Assembly: GCF_042932805.1 (NCBI RefSeq)
Contig: NZ_CP170633.1
Coordinates: 3,286,001-3,350,000 of the forward strand
Direction: 5' to 3'
Length of the DNA: 64,000 nucleotides
DNA from: Ascidiaceihabitans sp029251465
Lineage (GTDB): Bacteria > Pseudomonadota > Alphaproteobacteria > Rhodobacterales > Rhodobacteraceae
The translations under genes and the position numbers were made by a program. Shown piece after piece: positions 17,401-26,141 of this stretch. The notes beneath the pieces were generated by a model that did no database searches, was not told the origin of the DNA, and saw nothing but the letters and a program-made list of their open reading frames with translations. Numbering within the stretch: position 1 is the stretch's first letter; each line of letters starts with the position of its first letter.

Positions 17401-18615
17401 ATGAGCTTTGATACAGATATCGTGATTGTGGGCGGTGGGCTGAATGGCCCGATCCTTGCCCTTGGGTTGGCGCAGGCAGGTTTAACCGTGACTGTAATCG
17501 ACGCGCTGAGCACCAAAATTCGCAAGAATGCAGGCTTTGACGGGCGGTCTTATGCCGTTGCGCTGACCTCGCAACGGTTGTTGAAAAACCTTGGCTTGTG
17601 GACCGCGGTGCAAGACGACGCCCAGCCGATGCTGGAAATCAAGGTCAGTGACGGGCGCGCGGGCGAAGGTGCCTCGCCGTTTTTCATGCACTTTGATCAC
17701 GCCGAAATCGAAGAAGGACCAATGGGTTACATGGTCCAAGACCGGCATTTGCGGCGCGCCTTGCTGGACGCGATGGATGCTGACGAGGGCATCACGCATC
17801 TGGCCGGGCAAACCGTTATCGGACAAACGCCAGATGCCGGTGGCGTCACGGTGACTTTGGCAAACGGCGATACTTTGCGCGCGCGGGCTTTGATCGGATG
17901 CGACGGGCGTGGCAGCGGCACCGCCACGCGCGCAGGCATCAAACGCAACGGCTGGGGATACGGGCAAACGGCGCTGGTCTGCGCGATCGAGCACGAAAAA
18001 CCACACAACGGCATCGCGCATCAGTTCTTTATGCCCTCCGGGCCGCTGGCGATTTTACCCCTTACAGGCAACCGCAGTTCAATTGTCTGGAGCGAAACAC
18101 AAGACACAGCCGGGGCAATCAACGCCCTTTCAGAAGCGGACTACCTCAGCGTTTTGCGCCCTCGCTTTGGCGATTTTCTAGGCGATTTCAAATTGGCCGG
18201 CGCGCGCTATTCCTACCCTCTTAGCCTGTCGATGGCGCAGTCATTGATCGCGGATCGCGTCGCCTTGGTCGGCGATGCAGCCCACGGCGTTCACCCGATT
18301 GCGGGCCAAGGATTGAACGCTGGCATGCGCGACATTGCCGCCCTCATTCAGGTGATGTCAGAGGCGTTGCATCGCGGCGAAGACGTCGGGTCTGAAAACG
18401 TATTGCACCGCTACGAGGAATGGCGCCGCTTTGACAACGCCGCGCTTGGGATGGCGACAGACACGATTAACCGTTTGTTTTCAAACGACAACCCACTGCT
18501 GCGGGTTGGCCGTGATTTAGGGATGGGGATCGTGAATGCGATGCCACGCCTGCGCCGCAGTTTCATTCGCGAAGCCGCTGGACTGACCGGTGATCTACCG
18601 GAATTGATGCGTTGA
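17401..18615 (+). CDS. UbiH/UbiF/COQ6-family FAD monooxygenase
   Basis: The 404-residue flavoprotein has the N-terminal dinucleotide fold DIVIVGGGLNGPILALGLA, a mid-protein RALIGCDGRGSGTA (the DG motif), and the second FAD motif VALVGDAAHGVHPIAGQGLNAGMRD that is diagnostic for ubiquinone-ring hydroxylases. It would hydroxylate a polyprenylated ring intermediate of ubiquinone synthesis; which ring position cannot be read. The ATG at 17401 begins the family core although the upstream Shine-Dalgarno is poor. It converges on the Trm112-like gene with one base between stop codons. Confidence 0.87.
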   Translation: MSFDTDIVIVGGGLNGPILALGLAQAGLTVTVIDALSTKIRKNAGFDGRSYAVALTSQRLLKNLGLWTAVQDDAQPMLEIKVSDGRAGEGASPFFMHFDHAEIEEGPMGYMVQDRHLRRALLDAMDADEGITHLAGQTVIGQTPDAGGVTVTLANGDTLRARALIGCDGRGSGTATRAGIKRNGWGYGQTALVCAIEHEKPHNGIAHQFFMPSGPLAILPLTGNRSSIVWSETQDTAGAINALSEADYLSVLRPRFGDFLGDFKLAGARYSYPLSLSMAQSLIADRVALVGDAAHGVHPIAGQGLNAGMRDIAALIQVMSEALHRGEDVGSENVLHRYEEWRRFDNAALGMATDTINRLFSNDNPLLRVGRDLGMGIVNAMPRLRRSFIREAAGLTGDLPELMR

Positions 18616-18616
18616 G

Positions 18617-18793
18617 TTAGTCGATAATCCGCGCTTCGTCGACCAGCATTACGGGGATTCCGTTGCGGATCGGGTAGGCTAGATTTGCGGCCTTTGACAC
18701 CAGTTCTTGGGCCTCGGCATCGTAACGCAAAACTGTTTGCGTGCGTGGGCAAATCAGTGCTTCCAGCATCCGGCGATCTGTTTCAGTGCTCAT
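18617..18793 (-). CDS. Trm112 family small protein
   Basis: This 58-residue frame begins MSTETDRRMLEALICPRTQ and contains the Trm112/YcaR core: LEALICP, LVSKAANLAYPIRNGIPVML. The usual second cysteine of the CP motif pair is not obvious, so zinc binding may be partial or absent. Trm112 proteins act as small partners that stabilise methyltransferases; the role of bacterial versions is unsettled. Its ATG overlaps the stop of the upstream LonN gene (ATGA), so it is the third gene of the thioredoxin-LonN-Trm112 operon. Confidence 0.82.
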   Translation of the reverse strand: MSTETDRRMLEALICPRTQTVLRYDAEAQELVSKAANLAYPIRNGIPVMLVDEARIID

Positions 18794-19434
18794 TGCATCA
18801 TGTCCCCTTCAAGGCCACCGCGCAGGGTGTATTCGATCAGCGTGACCAGCGTTTCGCGGCGCGTCGACAACGACGGGGCCTCTAGCAACGCTTGTTTGTC
18901 TTCCGGTTCGAAATCCAACATCATCGACAGGGAATTGATTAGCAATTCATCGTCGGCGTCGGTCAGTGTTTCCCAATCCGCGTTCAAACCACGCGCCTCA
19001 AAGAATTGGCTAAGCTTGTTCAGGAACGGCTCGCGGTTGAACACGACGTCCATTTCCATCTTGCCCAAGTCCCGTTCAAAACCGTCCCAATTCACTTCGC
19101 AACGACGATACGGATGAAAGCCATCGACCTCGTTCACGACACGGAAACGCGACACGCCGCCCAACGTAATCATGTAGCGGTTGTCTTCGGTTTCGGAAAA
19201 CTGCGTGATCCGCCCCGCACAGCCAATGGTGTGCAAACCCGTGCCATCGCGCCCCGGCACTTCGTTTGGTTGCACCATCCCGATCAAGCGCGTTTCGGTT
19301 TTCAGCGCGTCGTCGAACATTTGCAAATACCGGGGTTCAAACAAATGCAGCGGCAGGCGCGCACGCGGCAGCAACAGCGCGCCGGGCAGCGGAAACACAG
19401 GAAGGGTATCGGGCAGGTCAGCGGATTTTATCAT
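18790..19434 (-). CDS. LON peptidase substrate-binding domain protein
   Basis: The 214-residue protein is a stand-alone Lon N-terminal (LAN/PUA-like) domain: LPVFPLPGALLLPRARLPLHLFEPRY near the start, then IGMVQP and CAGRITQFSET. It has no ATPase or protease region, as usual for this family. The function of stand-alone LonN proteins is poorly known. It starts 27 bp after the thioredoxin/TPR gene and overlaps the Trm112 gene by four bases, so all three are probably coexpressed and may serve protein quality control. Confidence 0.87.
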   Translation of the reverse strand: MIKSADLPDTLPVFPLPGALLLPRARLPLHLFEPRYLQMFDDALKTETRLIGMVQPNEVPGRDGTGLHTIGCAGRITQFSETEDNRYMITLGGVSRFRVVNEVDGFHPYRRCEVNWDGFERDLGKMEMDVVFNREPFLNKLSQFFEARGLNADWETLTDADDELLINSLSMMLDFEPEDKQALLEAPSLSTRRETLVTLIEYTLRGGLEGDMMQ

Positions 19435-19461
19435 ATTGTTCGATCTAGCGCGCGCATCGGA

Positions 19462-20379
19462 TTAGGCAAAGATCATCGAGCTAAGCTTGCGCCGCCCGTT
19501 CATCGCAACCGGATCGTTCGGCTTTAGCGCATCAAACACTGTGAACAGCTGGGTTTTCGCTGCACCGTCGTTCCATTCTTTGTCGCGGCGGAACAACTCT
19601 AGCAGTTGATCCACAGCCCCTTCTGCATCGCCATTTGCGTGCAAGGCTTGCGCCAAATCGAAACGTGCTTGGTGGTTGTTTTCATCTGCGGCAACCGCTT
19701 TTTGCAGATCGTCAACCGGGCCTGCGCCTGCTGCTTGGCGCGCCAATTCCAACTGGGCTGCGGCGGCTTCTAGTTCCGGAGATGTCGAAATTTCGACAGG
19801 TGCACCGTTCAGAATTGCCTCGGCCTGATCCAGATCATCCAGTGCAATGTACGCGCGCACCAAACCGCCATAAGCACCGGCGTGGTTTTCGTCTTCTTCG
19901 ACAATCGCCGCAAAGGTTTGCACCGCGTCAGCCGCATCACCGGCAGTCAGCATTTCCTCAGCCGCTTCAACAGCTGCGTTCAGATCATCCGCAGGCGTCG
20001 TGCCCCCACCGGCCTGAACCACGCGATCAACAAATGCGTTCAATTCAGACTGCGGAACAGCACCTTGAAAGCCATCGACCGGCTGGCCTTTGTGAAAGGC
20101 ATAGACCGTTGGGATCGACTGGATTTGCAGCTGACCGGCGATGCCTTGGGCCTCGTCAACGTTGATCTTGACCATTTTCACAGCGCCACCCGCAGCGCGC
20201 ACGGCCTCTTCTAATTGTGGCCCCAGCGTTTTGCATGGCCCACACCAAGGGGCCCAGAAATCAACGATGACGGGAATGGTTTGGCTGGCCTCAACCACAT
20301 CCGTCATAAACGTGGCTTCGGTTGCGTCTTTGATCAAATCGGCGTCAACTGGGGCGGTTTGGCCCAACAAGTCCATCAT
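19462..20379 (-). CDS. Thioredoxin-TPR protein (CnoX/YbbN-like)
   Basis: The 305-residue protein has an N-terminal thioredoxin domain (about residues 10-115) with active site WCGPC (C46, C49) and cis-proline in SIPTVYAF, followed by a TPR-like helical region (about 130-300). This is the layout of CnoX/YbbN, a holdase that works with chaperonins. E. coli YbbN lacks a full CXXC, while the version here keeps it and so should be redox-active. The ATG at 20379 has AGGAGAG upstream. It heads the operon with LonN and Trm112. Confidence 0.87.
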   Translation of the reverse strand: MMDLLGQTAPVDADLIKDATEATFMTDVVEASQTIPVIVDFWAPWCGPCKTLGPQLEEAVRAAGGAVKMVKINVDEAQGIAGQLQIQSIPTVYAFHKGQPVDGFQGAVPQSELNAFVDRVVQAGGGTTPADDLNAAVEAAEEMLTAGDAADAVQTFAAIVEEDENHAGAYGGLVRAYIALDDLDQAEAILNGAPVEISTSPELEAAAAQLELARQAAGAGPVDDLQKAVAADENNHQARFDLAQALHANGDAEGAVDQLLELFRRDKEWNDGAAKTQLFTVFDALKPNDPVAMNGRRKLSSMIFA

Positions 20380-20464
20380 GTCATTCTCTCCTGCAGCGTT
20401 GATCCCTATATGAAACCTATGAGGGCGAAAACCAAGGCCCCAAACGATATCAGAAAGGCCTGAG

Positions 20465-20983
20465 ATGGCAAAAACCTTTGATATATTCGCAGCGTCCGAA
20501 AAAATGATGGGCATGGATGACGCCACATGGGCGCGCCACGCCAATCCATGGTCAGTCTATTCGCGCATGAGTGCGATGCCATTGCTGAGCGGCGCGATCG
20601 TGTCCCGTGTCTGGCTTGGCTGGTGGGCGTTGATACCGTTGGCAGTCGTTATCGTTTGGATTTGGTGGAACCCCCGCGCCTTTGTGGCACCCGCACACAC
20701 CGATCACTGGGCAGCCCATGGCACCTTTGGTGAGCGGGTGTTTCTGAACCGCAAGACCATCGCAATTCCGGCGCATCACACGGCTTGGGCCTATGCGTTG
20801 GCGTGGGTTTCTACGGTTGGAATTCTGCCTTGGGTCTATGGGTTATGGGTCATAAACCTGTGGGCTGTATTGCTAGGGATCGTCATCATCGTAGGCGGAA
20901 AACTGTGGTTCGTGGACCGGATGGCATGGCTTTATCAAGACATGAAAGACGCCGATCCACGCTATTCTGATTGGCAGCGTTAA
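20465..20983 (+). CDS. Integral membrane protein of unknown function
   Basis: The 172-residue protein starts MAKTFDIFAASEKMMGMDDATWARHANPWSVYSR and has about four transmembrane segments rich in Trp, Val and Ile. The N-terminal ARHANPWSVYSR pattern resembles a conserved uncharacterised bacterial family (possibly DUF6653), but I am not sure. It is divergent from the thioredoxin/TPR gene, and its stop overlaps the stop of the convergent ExoIII gene by four bases. No function can be assigned. Confidence 0.72.
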   Translation: MAKTFDIFAASEKMMGMDDATWARHANPWSVYSRMSAMPLLSGAIVSRVWLGWWALIPLAVVIVWIWWNPRAFVAPAHTDHWAAHGTFGERVFLNRKTIAIPAHHTAWAYALAWVSTVGILPWVYGLWVINLWAVLLGIVIIVGGKLWFVDRMAWLYQDMKDADPRYSDWQR

Positions 20984-21768
20984 ACGTCAAACGTCGCAAA
21001 AACCGGCGCGTGATCTGATGGCTTTTCCCACCCGCGTGCATCGCGGTAGACGCGGCTGGAATGGGCCGATTGTTTGATGTCGCCTGTAGCCCAAACGTGG
21101 TCTAAACGCCGTCCTTTGTCGGCCAAATCCCAATCTTTGGCGCGGTAAGACCACCATGAATACAGCAATCCTTCGGGGATGTCGGCGCGGGTTACGTCGT
21201 GCCAATCACCCGATTCCATCACGTCGTTGAAATGCTCAACCTCGATTGGCGTGTGGCTGACGATTTTCAGCAATTTCTTGTGATCCCAAACGTCATCTTC
21301 CCGCGGTGCGATGTTCAAATCACCTACAAGGATCGACTTTTTCGGCGGATCTTTGCGGAAGGCATCGCGCATGTCAGTGAGGTAATCCAGCTTTTGGCCA
21401 AATTTCTCGTTCACTTCGCGGTCCGGCACATCGCCGCCTGCGGGCACATAAAAGTTGTGGATGGTCACGCCGTTTTCCAAACGCCCTGCGATGTGACGCG
21501 CGTGGCCCAGATCGGCGTGATCCTCGGCACCGGCCTCAACCATCGGCAGTTTTGACAGGATCATGACGCCATTGTACCCCTTTTGACCGCGCGCGACCAT
21601 GTGGGTGTAGCCAAGCGCTGCGAACCCTTCGAGCGGGATCTTGTCGACGGGGCTTTTGCACTCTTGCAAGCACAGCACGTCGGGGGCCTGTTCCTCGAGC
21701 AGCTTTAGCACAATCGGCTCGCGCAGACGGACCGAGTTGATGTTCCAAGTGGCAAGAGTGAATGACAT
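20980..21768 (-). CDS. xthA: Exodeoxyribonuclease III
   Basis: The 262-residue enzyme has all motifs of the ExoIII/APE1 family: WNINSVR, LQECK with the metal-binding glutamate, GDLNIAP, the LDHVWAT segment, and the C-terminal SDHAPVFA with the catalytic histidine. It cleaves DNA at abasic sites and removes 3' blocking groups during base excision repair. ATG at 21768. It converges on the membrane-protein gene with overlapping stop codons. Confidence 0.93.
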   Translation of the reverse strand: MSFTLATWNINSVRLREPIVLKLLEEQAPDVLCLQECKSPVDKIPLEGFAALGYTHMVARGQKGYNGVMILSKLPMVEAGAEDHADLGHARHIAGRLENGVTIHNFYVPAGGDVPDREVNEKFGQKLDYLTDMRDAFRKDPPKKSILVGDLNIAPREDDVWDHKKLLKIVSHTPIEVEHFNDVMESGDWHDVTRADIPEGLLYSWWSYRAKDWDLADKGRRLDHVWATGDIKQSAHSSRVYRDARGWEKPSDHAPVFATFDV

Positions 21769-21793
21769 GGCGCTGGCTCCGAAATTTGGGTTC

Positions 21794-21815
21794 GCGCGCA
21801 GCTTAGGCCGCGCGC
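21794..21815 (-). other. GC-rich hairpin between the enoyl reductase and xthA genes
   Basis: GCGCGCAGC (21794-21802) and GCCGCGCGC (21807-21815) form a 9-bp stem with one wobble and a TTAG loop. No T run follows on either strand, so it is not a standard intrinsic terminator. Confidence 0.35.
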
Positions 21816-21842
21816 GCTACAGACGCCATGCCGTTTCTTGCG

Positions 21843-22817
21843 CTAAATGCCGTTGGGGGCCAACAGGACCTTGCCTTTGCGTTCGCCCGCCCAGGAATAT
21901 TTAGCCGCTTCACCGATTTGATCCAGCGTGAATACTTTGTCGATCGGCGCGTGCAATTCGCCTTTAGCGACCGACGCTGTCAGGGACGCGTAAACGCCCA
22001 TGCGTTCCTCTTTGCTGGCCTTTTCGAACCACAGAACCAGCCAGAACCCACGCACGACAATATCGTTAAAGATCAACGCTGCAGCGCCCAATGCTGATGG
22101 CTGATTGGACATGCCGCCGTAGTTCACTAACGTCGCGCCACGTTCCAGCGTGTCAGCCAAACGGCCTGCCGTGTCGCCTGCGACCGCATCAACCGCCAGC
22201 TTCATTTTGGCGCCCGTGGCTTTGTGCACGTCTTTTGCCAAATCCGGGCTGTCGACGATCACTACGTCTGCGCCAATCGCTTTCATGTCAGCCACAGCTG
22301 TGTCGCGGCGCACCACGTTCACCACGTTGATGCCGCGCGCTTTGGCCAGCTGAACGATGTAGGTGCCAACGGCAGAATTGGCCGCCGATTGGATCATCCA
22401 GTCGCCCTCTTTCAGGTCGACAAATTCGGTCATCAGCAATTGCGCTGTCGCGGGGTTCACCATCATCATGCACAGCTGGTCCACATCGCCTTCTGGCATC
22501 GGGATCAGGTGGCGAATGTCGGCGATAACTTCAGTGACCCACGTGCCCACGCCTGCGGGCAACAGAACCAATTGGCCAACCGCCATGCCGCTGCCGTTAA
22601 CCTCGGTCACGCGGCCAATGCCTTCGTTGCCAGCGGTTGCGGGCAGTGGCGGGCGCACACCGTAGTTGCCGGAAACCTGGATCAGATCGCTGGGGTTGAT
22701 CGGCGCGCGCAGCACGTCAACGCGGGCTTGGCCGTCAGCCAACGCGGCCGCGTCGACTTCGACCACTTTCAGCACATCCACAGGATTGCCAAATTCTTCG
22801 TACATGACTTTTTTCAT
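21843..22817 (-). CDS. Enoyl-thioester reductase-like MDR family oxidoreductase (MECR/ETR type)
   Basis: The 324-residue protein has the medium-chain dehydrogenase/reductase fold without the zinc-binding cysteine cluster. INPSDLIQVSGNYG, LPATAGNEGIGRV and the nucleotide loop SAANSAVGTYIVQLAKARG match the mitochondrial enoyl-CoA/ACP reductase (MECR, Etr1) subgroup. These reduce trans-2-enoyl thioesters with NADPH; related proteins are quinone reductases. The ATG at 22817 has GGGAG upstream. It lies downstream of the response regulator gene on the same strand but a terminator separates them. Confidence 0.8.
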   Translation of the reverse strand: MKKVMYEEFGNPVDVLKVVEVDAAALADGQARVDVLRAPINPSDLIQVSGNYGVRPPLPATAGNEGIGRVTEVNGSGMAVGQLVLLPAGVGTWVTEVIADIRHLIPMPEGDVDQLCMMMVNPATAQLLMTEFVDLKEGDWMIQSAANSAVGTYIVQLAKARGINVVNVVRRDTAVADMKAIGADVVIVDSPDLAKDVHKATGAKMKLAVDAVAGDTAGRLADTLERGATLVNYGGMSNQPSALGAAALIFNDIVVRGFWLVLWFEKASKEERMGVYASLTASVAKGELHAPIDKVFTLDQIGEAAKYSWAGERKGKVLLAPNGI

Positions 22818-22902
22818 CGCATCGCTCCCAAATTGTTTGGGGCAACATGTCAAAGGCCCAACACTTTGACACGCCAAACCTCACGTCACGCAGGTATTGG
22901 GC

Positions 22903-22931
22903 AAAAAAAGACCGAGCACAGAGGCTCGGCC
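22903..22931 (-). terminator. Rho-independent terminator downstream of the response regulator gene
   Basis: On the minus strand GGCCGAGC and GCTCGGTC pair through 8 bp with one wobble and a 6-nt loop, followed by seven T. It is 118 bp past the response regulator stop, leaving a long structured 3' untranslated region. Confidence 0.85.
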
Positions 22932-23049
22932 AAGTCCAACAGGGAGGTGCACGTCATAACCCGGACGTACGGCGGAAACTGTTATCACGCTTCTACCCTA
23001 AGTAGGTTAACAGGGTCTCAACGTATTGCAATAAGCGAGGTTAAGCCGC

Positions 23050-23736
23050 TTACGCCATCAACCGATATCCGCCGGATTCGGTCACAAGAAGGCGAACATT
23101 GGACGGATCCGGTTCGATTTTCTGGCGAAGACGGTAAATATGCGTCTCTAGCGTGTGGGTCGTCACGCCTGCATTGTATCCCCAAACTTCGTGCAACAGC
23201 ACATCCCGAGCGACCACACCATCGTTGGAACGGTACAGAAACTTAAGGATATTCGTCTCCTTTTCGGTCAAACGAATCTTCTTTTCGTCATCGGTGATCA
23301 ACATCTTCATCGCCGGTTTGAAGGTGTATGGCCCCAGCGTAAAGACGGCGTCTTCGGATTGTTCGTGCTGGCGCAACTGTGCGCGAATACGCGCCAAGAG
23401 CACTGGAAATTTGAAGGGTTTGGCGACATAATCATTCGCACCCGCATCAAGGCCTAGAATGGTGTCGGCGTCGCCATCATGGCCCGTCAGCATCATAATC
23501 GGGCTTTTTACACCCTGTTTGCGCATCAAACGGCACAATTCGCGACCATCAGTGTCAGGCAGGCCCACGTCCAGAATCACCAGATCGTACAACGCCTCTT
23601 TTGCCCGATCCATCGCGTCGTGGCCGTTGGCAGCCTCGAATACGTCAAAGTCTTCGGTCATAATCAACTGTTCGCTCAGAGCCTCGCGCAGATCATCATC
23701 ATCATCAACCAGTAGAATTTTTTTCAATTGTGCCAT
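23050..23736 (-). CDS. OmpR/PhoB-family response regulator (CenR-like)
   Basis: The 228-residue protein has a receiver domain (acidic DDDDD at 11-15, phosphoacceptor D56 in LVILDVGLP, and the lysine in AKPFKFP) and a C-terminal winged-helix DNA-binding domain with LHEVWGYNAGVTTHTLETHIYRLRQKI. The N-terminal sequence resembles the essential CenR regulator of Rhodobacter, which controls envelope genes, but that assignment is from memory. The ATG at 23736 has AAGGGAA upstream. No cognate kinase is adjacent, which fits an orphan regulator gene. Confidence 0.87.
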   Translation of the reverse strand: MAQLKKILLVDDDDDLREALSEQLIMTEDFDVFEAANGHDAMDRAKEALYDLVILDVGLPDTDGRELCRLMRKQGVKSPIMMLTGHDGDADTILGLDAGANDYVAKPFKFPVLLARIRAQLRQHEQSEDAVFTLGPYTFKPAMKMLITDDEKKIRLTEKETNILKFLYRSNDGVVARDVLLHEVWGYNAGVTTHTLETHIYRLRQKIEPDPSNVRLLVTESGGYRLMA

Positions 23737-23898
23737 CGAACCGTTCCCTTTCGTGTTGCATAACAAATGAGCGTGCACGTGTGATCAAACAAGATTTGTG
23801 GCACCACTCTCACAGCCTCGTGTCGCATGAGGGGCAATTGTTTCAATTCCTTACGGTTTGCCCTAGATATTTGGATCAGAACAGGCAGAAAGTGTAAC

Positions 23899-24987
23899 AT
23901 GACTTTTGCACCGACAATTATCGAACGACTGGCCCGCGCCCGCGCTGACTTGCGCATGGGTGTTCCAATTGTGCTGACCGGGCAGAATTCTGTCGTGGTT
24001 TTGGCCGCCGAAACGCTAGACGCCGCGCGATTGGGCGATGTGTTGGCGATGGGCGGCGCACCGGTTTTGGCGATCACGGCACGACGGGCGGAAACCCTCA
24101 AGGCGCGTGCGTATGACGGGGATGTGTCGCGGGTGAAGTTGCCCGATGATGCCGGTCTGACCTGGGTTCAATCGATTGCTGATCCGGCGGATGATTTGCG
24201 CGCCCCGATGAAGGGGCCGCTGGCCTCGGTTCGTGACGGCGACGCGACGGCCCACCGCGCAGCAATTGCGCTGACCAAGACGTCTCGCTTGTTGCCCGCC
24301 GCCCTCGTTTTGGATGTGGCCAACGGTGCAGCCTTTGCAAATGAACACGGGTTGACGGCGGTGCCGCTCGACCTTGCCGCCCCACATCTTGTTGCCAGCA
24401 GCCCGTTGCATCCGGTGGTTCACGCGCGCCTGCCAATGGACGTATCAGAGGCCGGTCGCCTGCATGTTTACCGCCCCGAAGACGGCGGCGAAGAACACTA
24501 CGCCATTGAAATTGGACGGCCCGATCGCAGTAAACCCGTGCTGACCCGCCTGCATTCCGCCTGTTTTACCGGCGATTTGATGGGCAGTTTAAAATGCGAC
24601 TGCGGCCCGCAATTGCGTGGTGCACTGGCGCAGATGGGTGCGCTTGGCTCAGGCGTGTTGCTGTACTTGAACCAAGAGGGGCGCGGCATCGGCCTTGCCA
24701 ACAAAATGCGCGCCTATTCCCTGCAGGATCAAGGGTTTGACACGGTAGAGGCCAATCATCGTCTCGGATTTGAAGACGACGAACGCGATTTTCGTCTGGG
24801 CGCAAACATCTTGAAATCAATGGGATTTTCGCAAGTTCGATTGCTGACCAACAACCCGAAAAAAGTCGAGATGATGGAGGCCAGTGGAGTCAAAGTGACC
24901 GAACGTGTGCCCCTGAAGGTTGGCGAAAACCGTCACAACACCGCCTATCTTGCGACCAAGGCCGCCAAATCCGGGCACCTGCTGTAA
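23899..24987 (+). CDS. ribA: GTP cyclohydrolase II
   Basis: The 362-residue protein has a C-terminal GTP cyclohydrolase II domain (about 185-355). The zinc cysteines C222, C233 and C235 are in HSACFTGDLMGSLKCDCGPQL, and YLNQEGRGIGL and RLLTNNPKK are present. The first 170 residues look like a degenerate DHBP synthase (RibB) domain without a convincing active site, as in several alphaproteobacterial RibA proteins. It opens the GTP ring in the first step of riboflavin synthesis. Its TAA overlaps the ATG of the next gene, a LysE exporter. Confidence 0.88.
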   Translation: MTFAPTIIERLARARADLRMGVPIVLTGQNSVVVLAAETLDAARLGDVLAMGGAPVLAITARRAETLKARAYDGDVSRVKLPDDAGLTWVQSIADPADDLRAPMKGPLASVRDGDATAHRAAIALTKTSRLLPAALVLDVANGAAFANEHGLTAVPLDLAAPHLVASSPLHPVVHARLPMDVSEAGRLHVYRPEDGGEEHYAIEIGRPDRSKPVLTRLHSACFTGDLMGSLKCDCGPQLRGALAQMGALGSGVLLYLNQEGRGIGLANKMRAYSLQDQGFDTVEANHRLGFEDDERDFRLGANILKSMGFSQVRLLTNNPKKVEMMEASGVKVTERVPLKVGENRHNTAYLATKAAKSGHLL

Positions 24988-25604
24988 TGGACGTTACGCT
25001 TTTCCTCAGCTTCATGGCTGCGACCGCAATTATCGTGTGTACGCCCGGTCCTTCGGTCGCGTTGGCCAGCAGCCAAGCCGTGCGATACGGCCCCCGTGCC
25101 GCAATGATTTGCGTGGCCGGTGATGCCTTGGGGTCAATCGTCCAGATCATCATCGCCACCGCCAGTTTGCACTATCTAGTGGCGCTGTCTGGGCACATTC
25201 TGCCGTGGCTACAAATGGCAGGTGGTGCGTATATTTTGTACCTCGCGTGGCATGCGCTGACGGACAGCGACGATCACGCCAGCCCGCAATCTGCCCGTCG
25301 CGCATCGTTCCTATCGGGGTTTTTCGCCTGCGTGACCAACCCGAAATCCATCGTGTTTTTCGCGGCTTTGTTCCCTGGGTTTATCTCGGGTGAACACAGC
25401 GTTTGGATGCAATCGTTGATCTACGGGTTGATCTTTGTGGTTCTCGATGCGGCCTCTATCATCGGTTATGCGCTGATGGCCCTGCGCGCGTTTCATTCGC
25501 CTTTGGGCCGGCGCGTCAGTGTCGCAACGCTCAGCGGTGTCGGATTGTTCGGGGTCGGATCCCTGCTGATCTACAAGGGTTACAAGGCGCTGTCGCCGCA
25601 ATGA
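24987..25604 (+). CDS. LysE family translocator
   Basis: The 205-residue membrane protein starts MDVTLFLSFMAATAIIVCTPGPSVALASSQA, with the PGP signature of the LysE/RhtB family, and has about six hydrophobic helices. NPKSIVFFAALFPGF is a second family motif. It overlaps ribA upstream (TAATG) and the L,D-transpeptidase-like gene downstream (ATGA). The substrate is unknown and the link to ribA may be only positional. Confidence 0.85.
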   Translation: MDVTLFLSFMAATAIIVCTPGPSVALASSQAVRYGPRAAMICVAGDALGSIVQIIIATASLHYLVALSGHILPWLQMAGGAYILYLAWHALTDSDDHASPQSARRASFLSGFFACVTNPKSIVFFAALFPGFISGEHSVWMQSLIYGLIFVVLDAASIIGYALMALRAFHSPLGRRVSVATLSGVGLFGVGSLLIYKGYKALSPQ

Positions 25605-26095
25605 AGCCTGCTGATCTGGTCCTGACAAAACGCGGGGTGCGATTCTTTGGTCAGACCTACCCCTGCACGATTGGCAAAGGTGGCATGACAACCGACAAAC
25701 GCGAAGGCGACGGCGCGACACCGCGCGGCATTCACCGCATTGTTGGAATGCTTTACCGTCCTGATCGCATTGCAAAACCAACGTCTTGGGCGCTGCCGAT
25801 TGGACCAAACGATCTGTGGTCGGATGATGAGACTGACCAAGATTACAACATGATGGTTCGCGCGCCGTATGCACCCAGTCACGAAAAACTGCGACGTGCT
25901 GATCCGCTCTATGATCTGGTTATCCTGACGGATTGGAACTGGCCCTACGCGATCAAAGGGCGCGGGTCAGCGATTTTTATCCATCAATACCGCCGGCCCG
26001 GTTTTCCGACCGAAGGCTGTATTGCGTTTCGGCGCGACCACCTCGCGCAGATTGCCCGCAAAATCACGACCAAAACGCGATTGATCGTCGCCTAG
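25601..26095 (+). CDS. L,D-transpeptidase (YkuD) family protein
   Basis: The 164-residue protein carries the YkuD catalytic motif, with H128 in AIFIHQYRRPGF and C140 in TEGCIAFRR. GDGATPRGIHRI is another conserved segment of the short YkuD group. The family makes or cleaves 3-3 peptidoglycan cross-links or attaches proteins to the wall. I see no signal peptide from the ATG at 25601, which overlaps the lysE stop, and longer frames are shadows of lysE. The route to the periplasm, or a cytosolic role, is unclear. The stop codon falls in a tandem repeat. Confidence 0.8.
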   Translation: MKPADLVLTKRGVRFFGQTYPCTIGKGGMTTDKREGDGATPRGIHRIVGMLYRPDRIAKPTSWALPIGPNDLWSDDETDQDYNMMVRAPYAPSHEKLRRADPLYDLVILTDWNWPYAIKGRGSAIFIHQYRRPGFPTEGCIAFRRDHLAQIARKITTKTRLIVA

Positions 26096-26141
26096 ACTGG
26101 CACCCGATCAGACTGGCACTTGATTAGACTGGCATCCGATC
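26094..26141. repeat. Three tandem 16-bp repeats between converging genes
   Basis: AGACTGGCACCCGATC, AGACTGGCACTTGATT and AGACTGGCATCCGATC follow each other without a gap. The first unit contains the end of the L,D-transpeptidase stop codon; the third encodes the last residues of YggS on the other strand. Confidence 0.8.

Noticed and set aside
22224..23246. A 340-codon plus-strand frame across the enoyl reductase gene and the response regulator end
   Set aside because: It is rich in His, Arg and Cys, runs antisense to two real genes and crosses a terminator.
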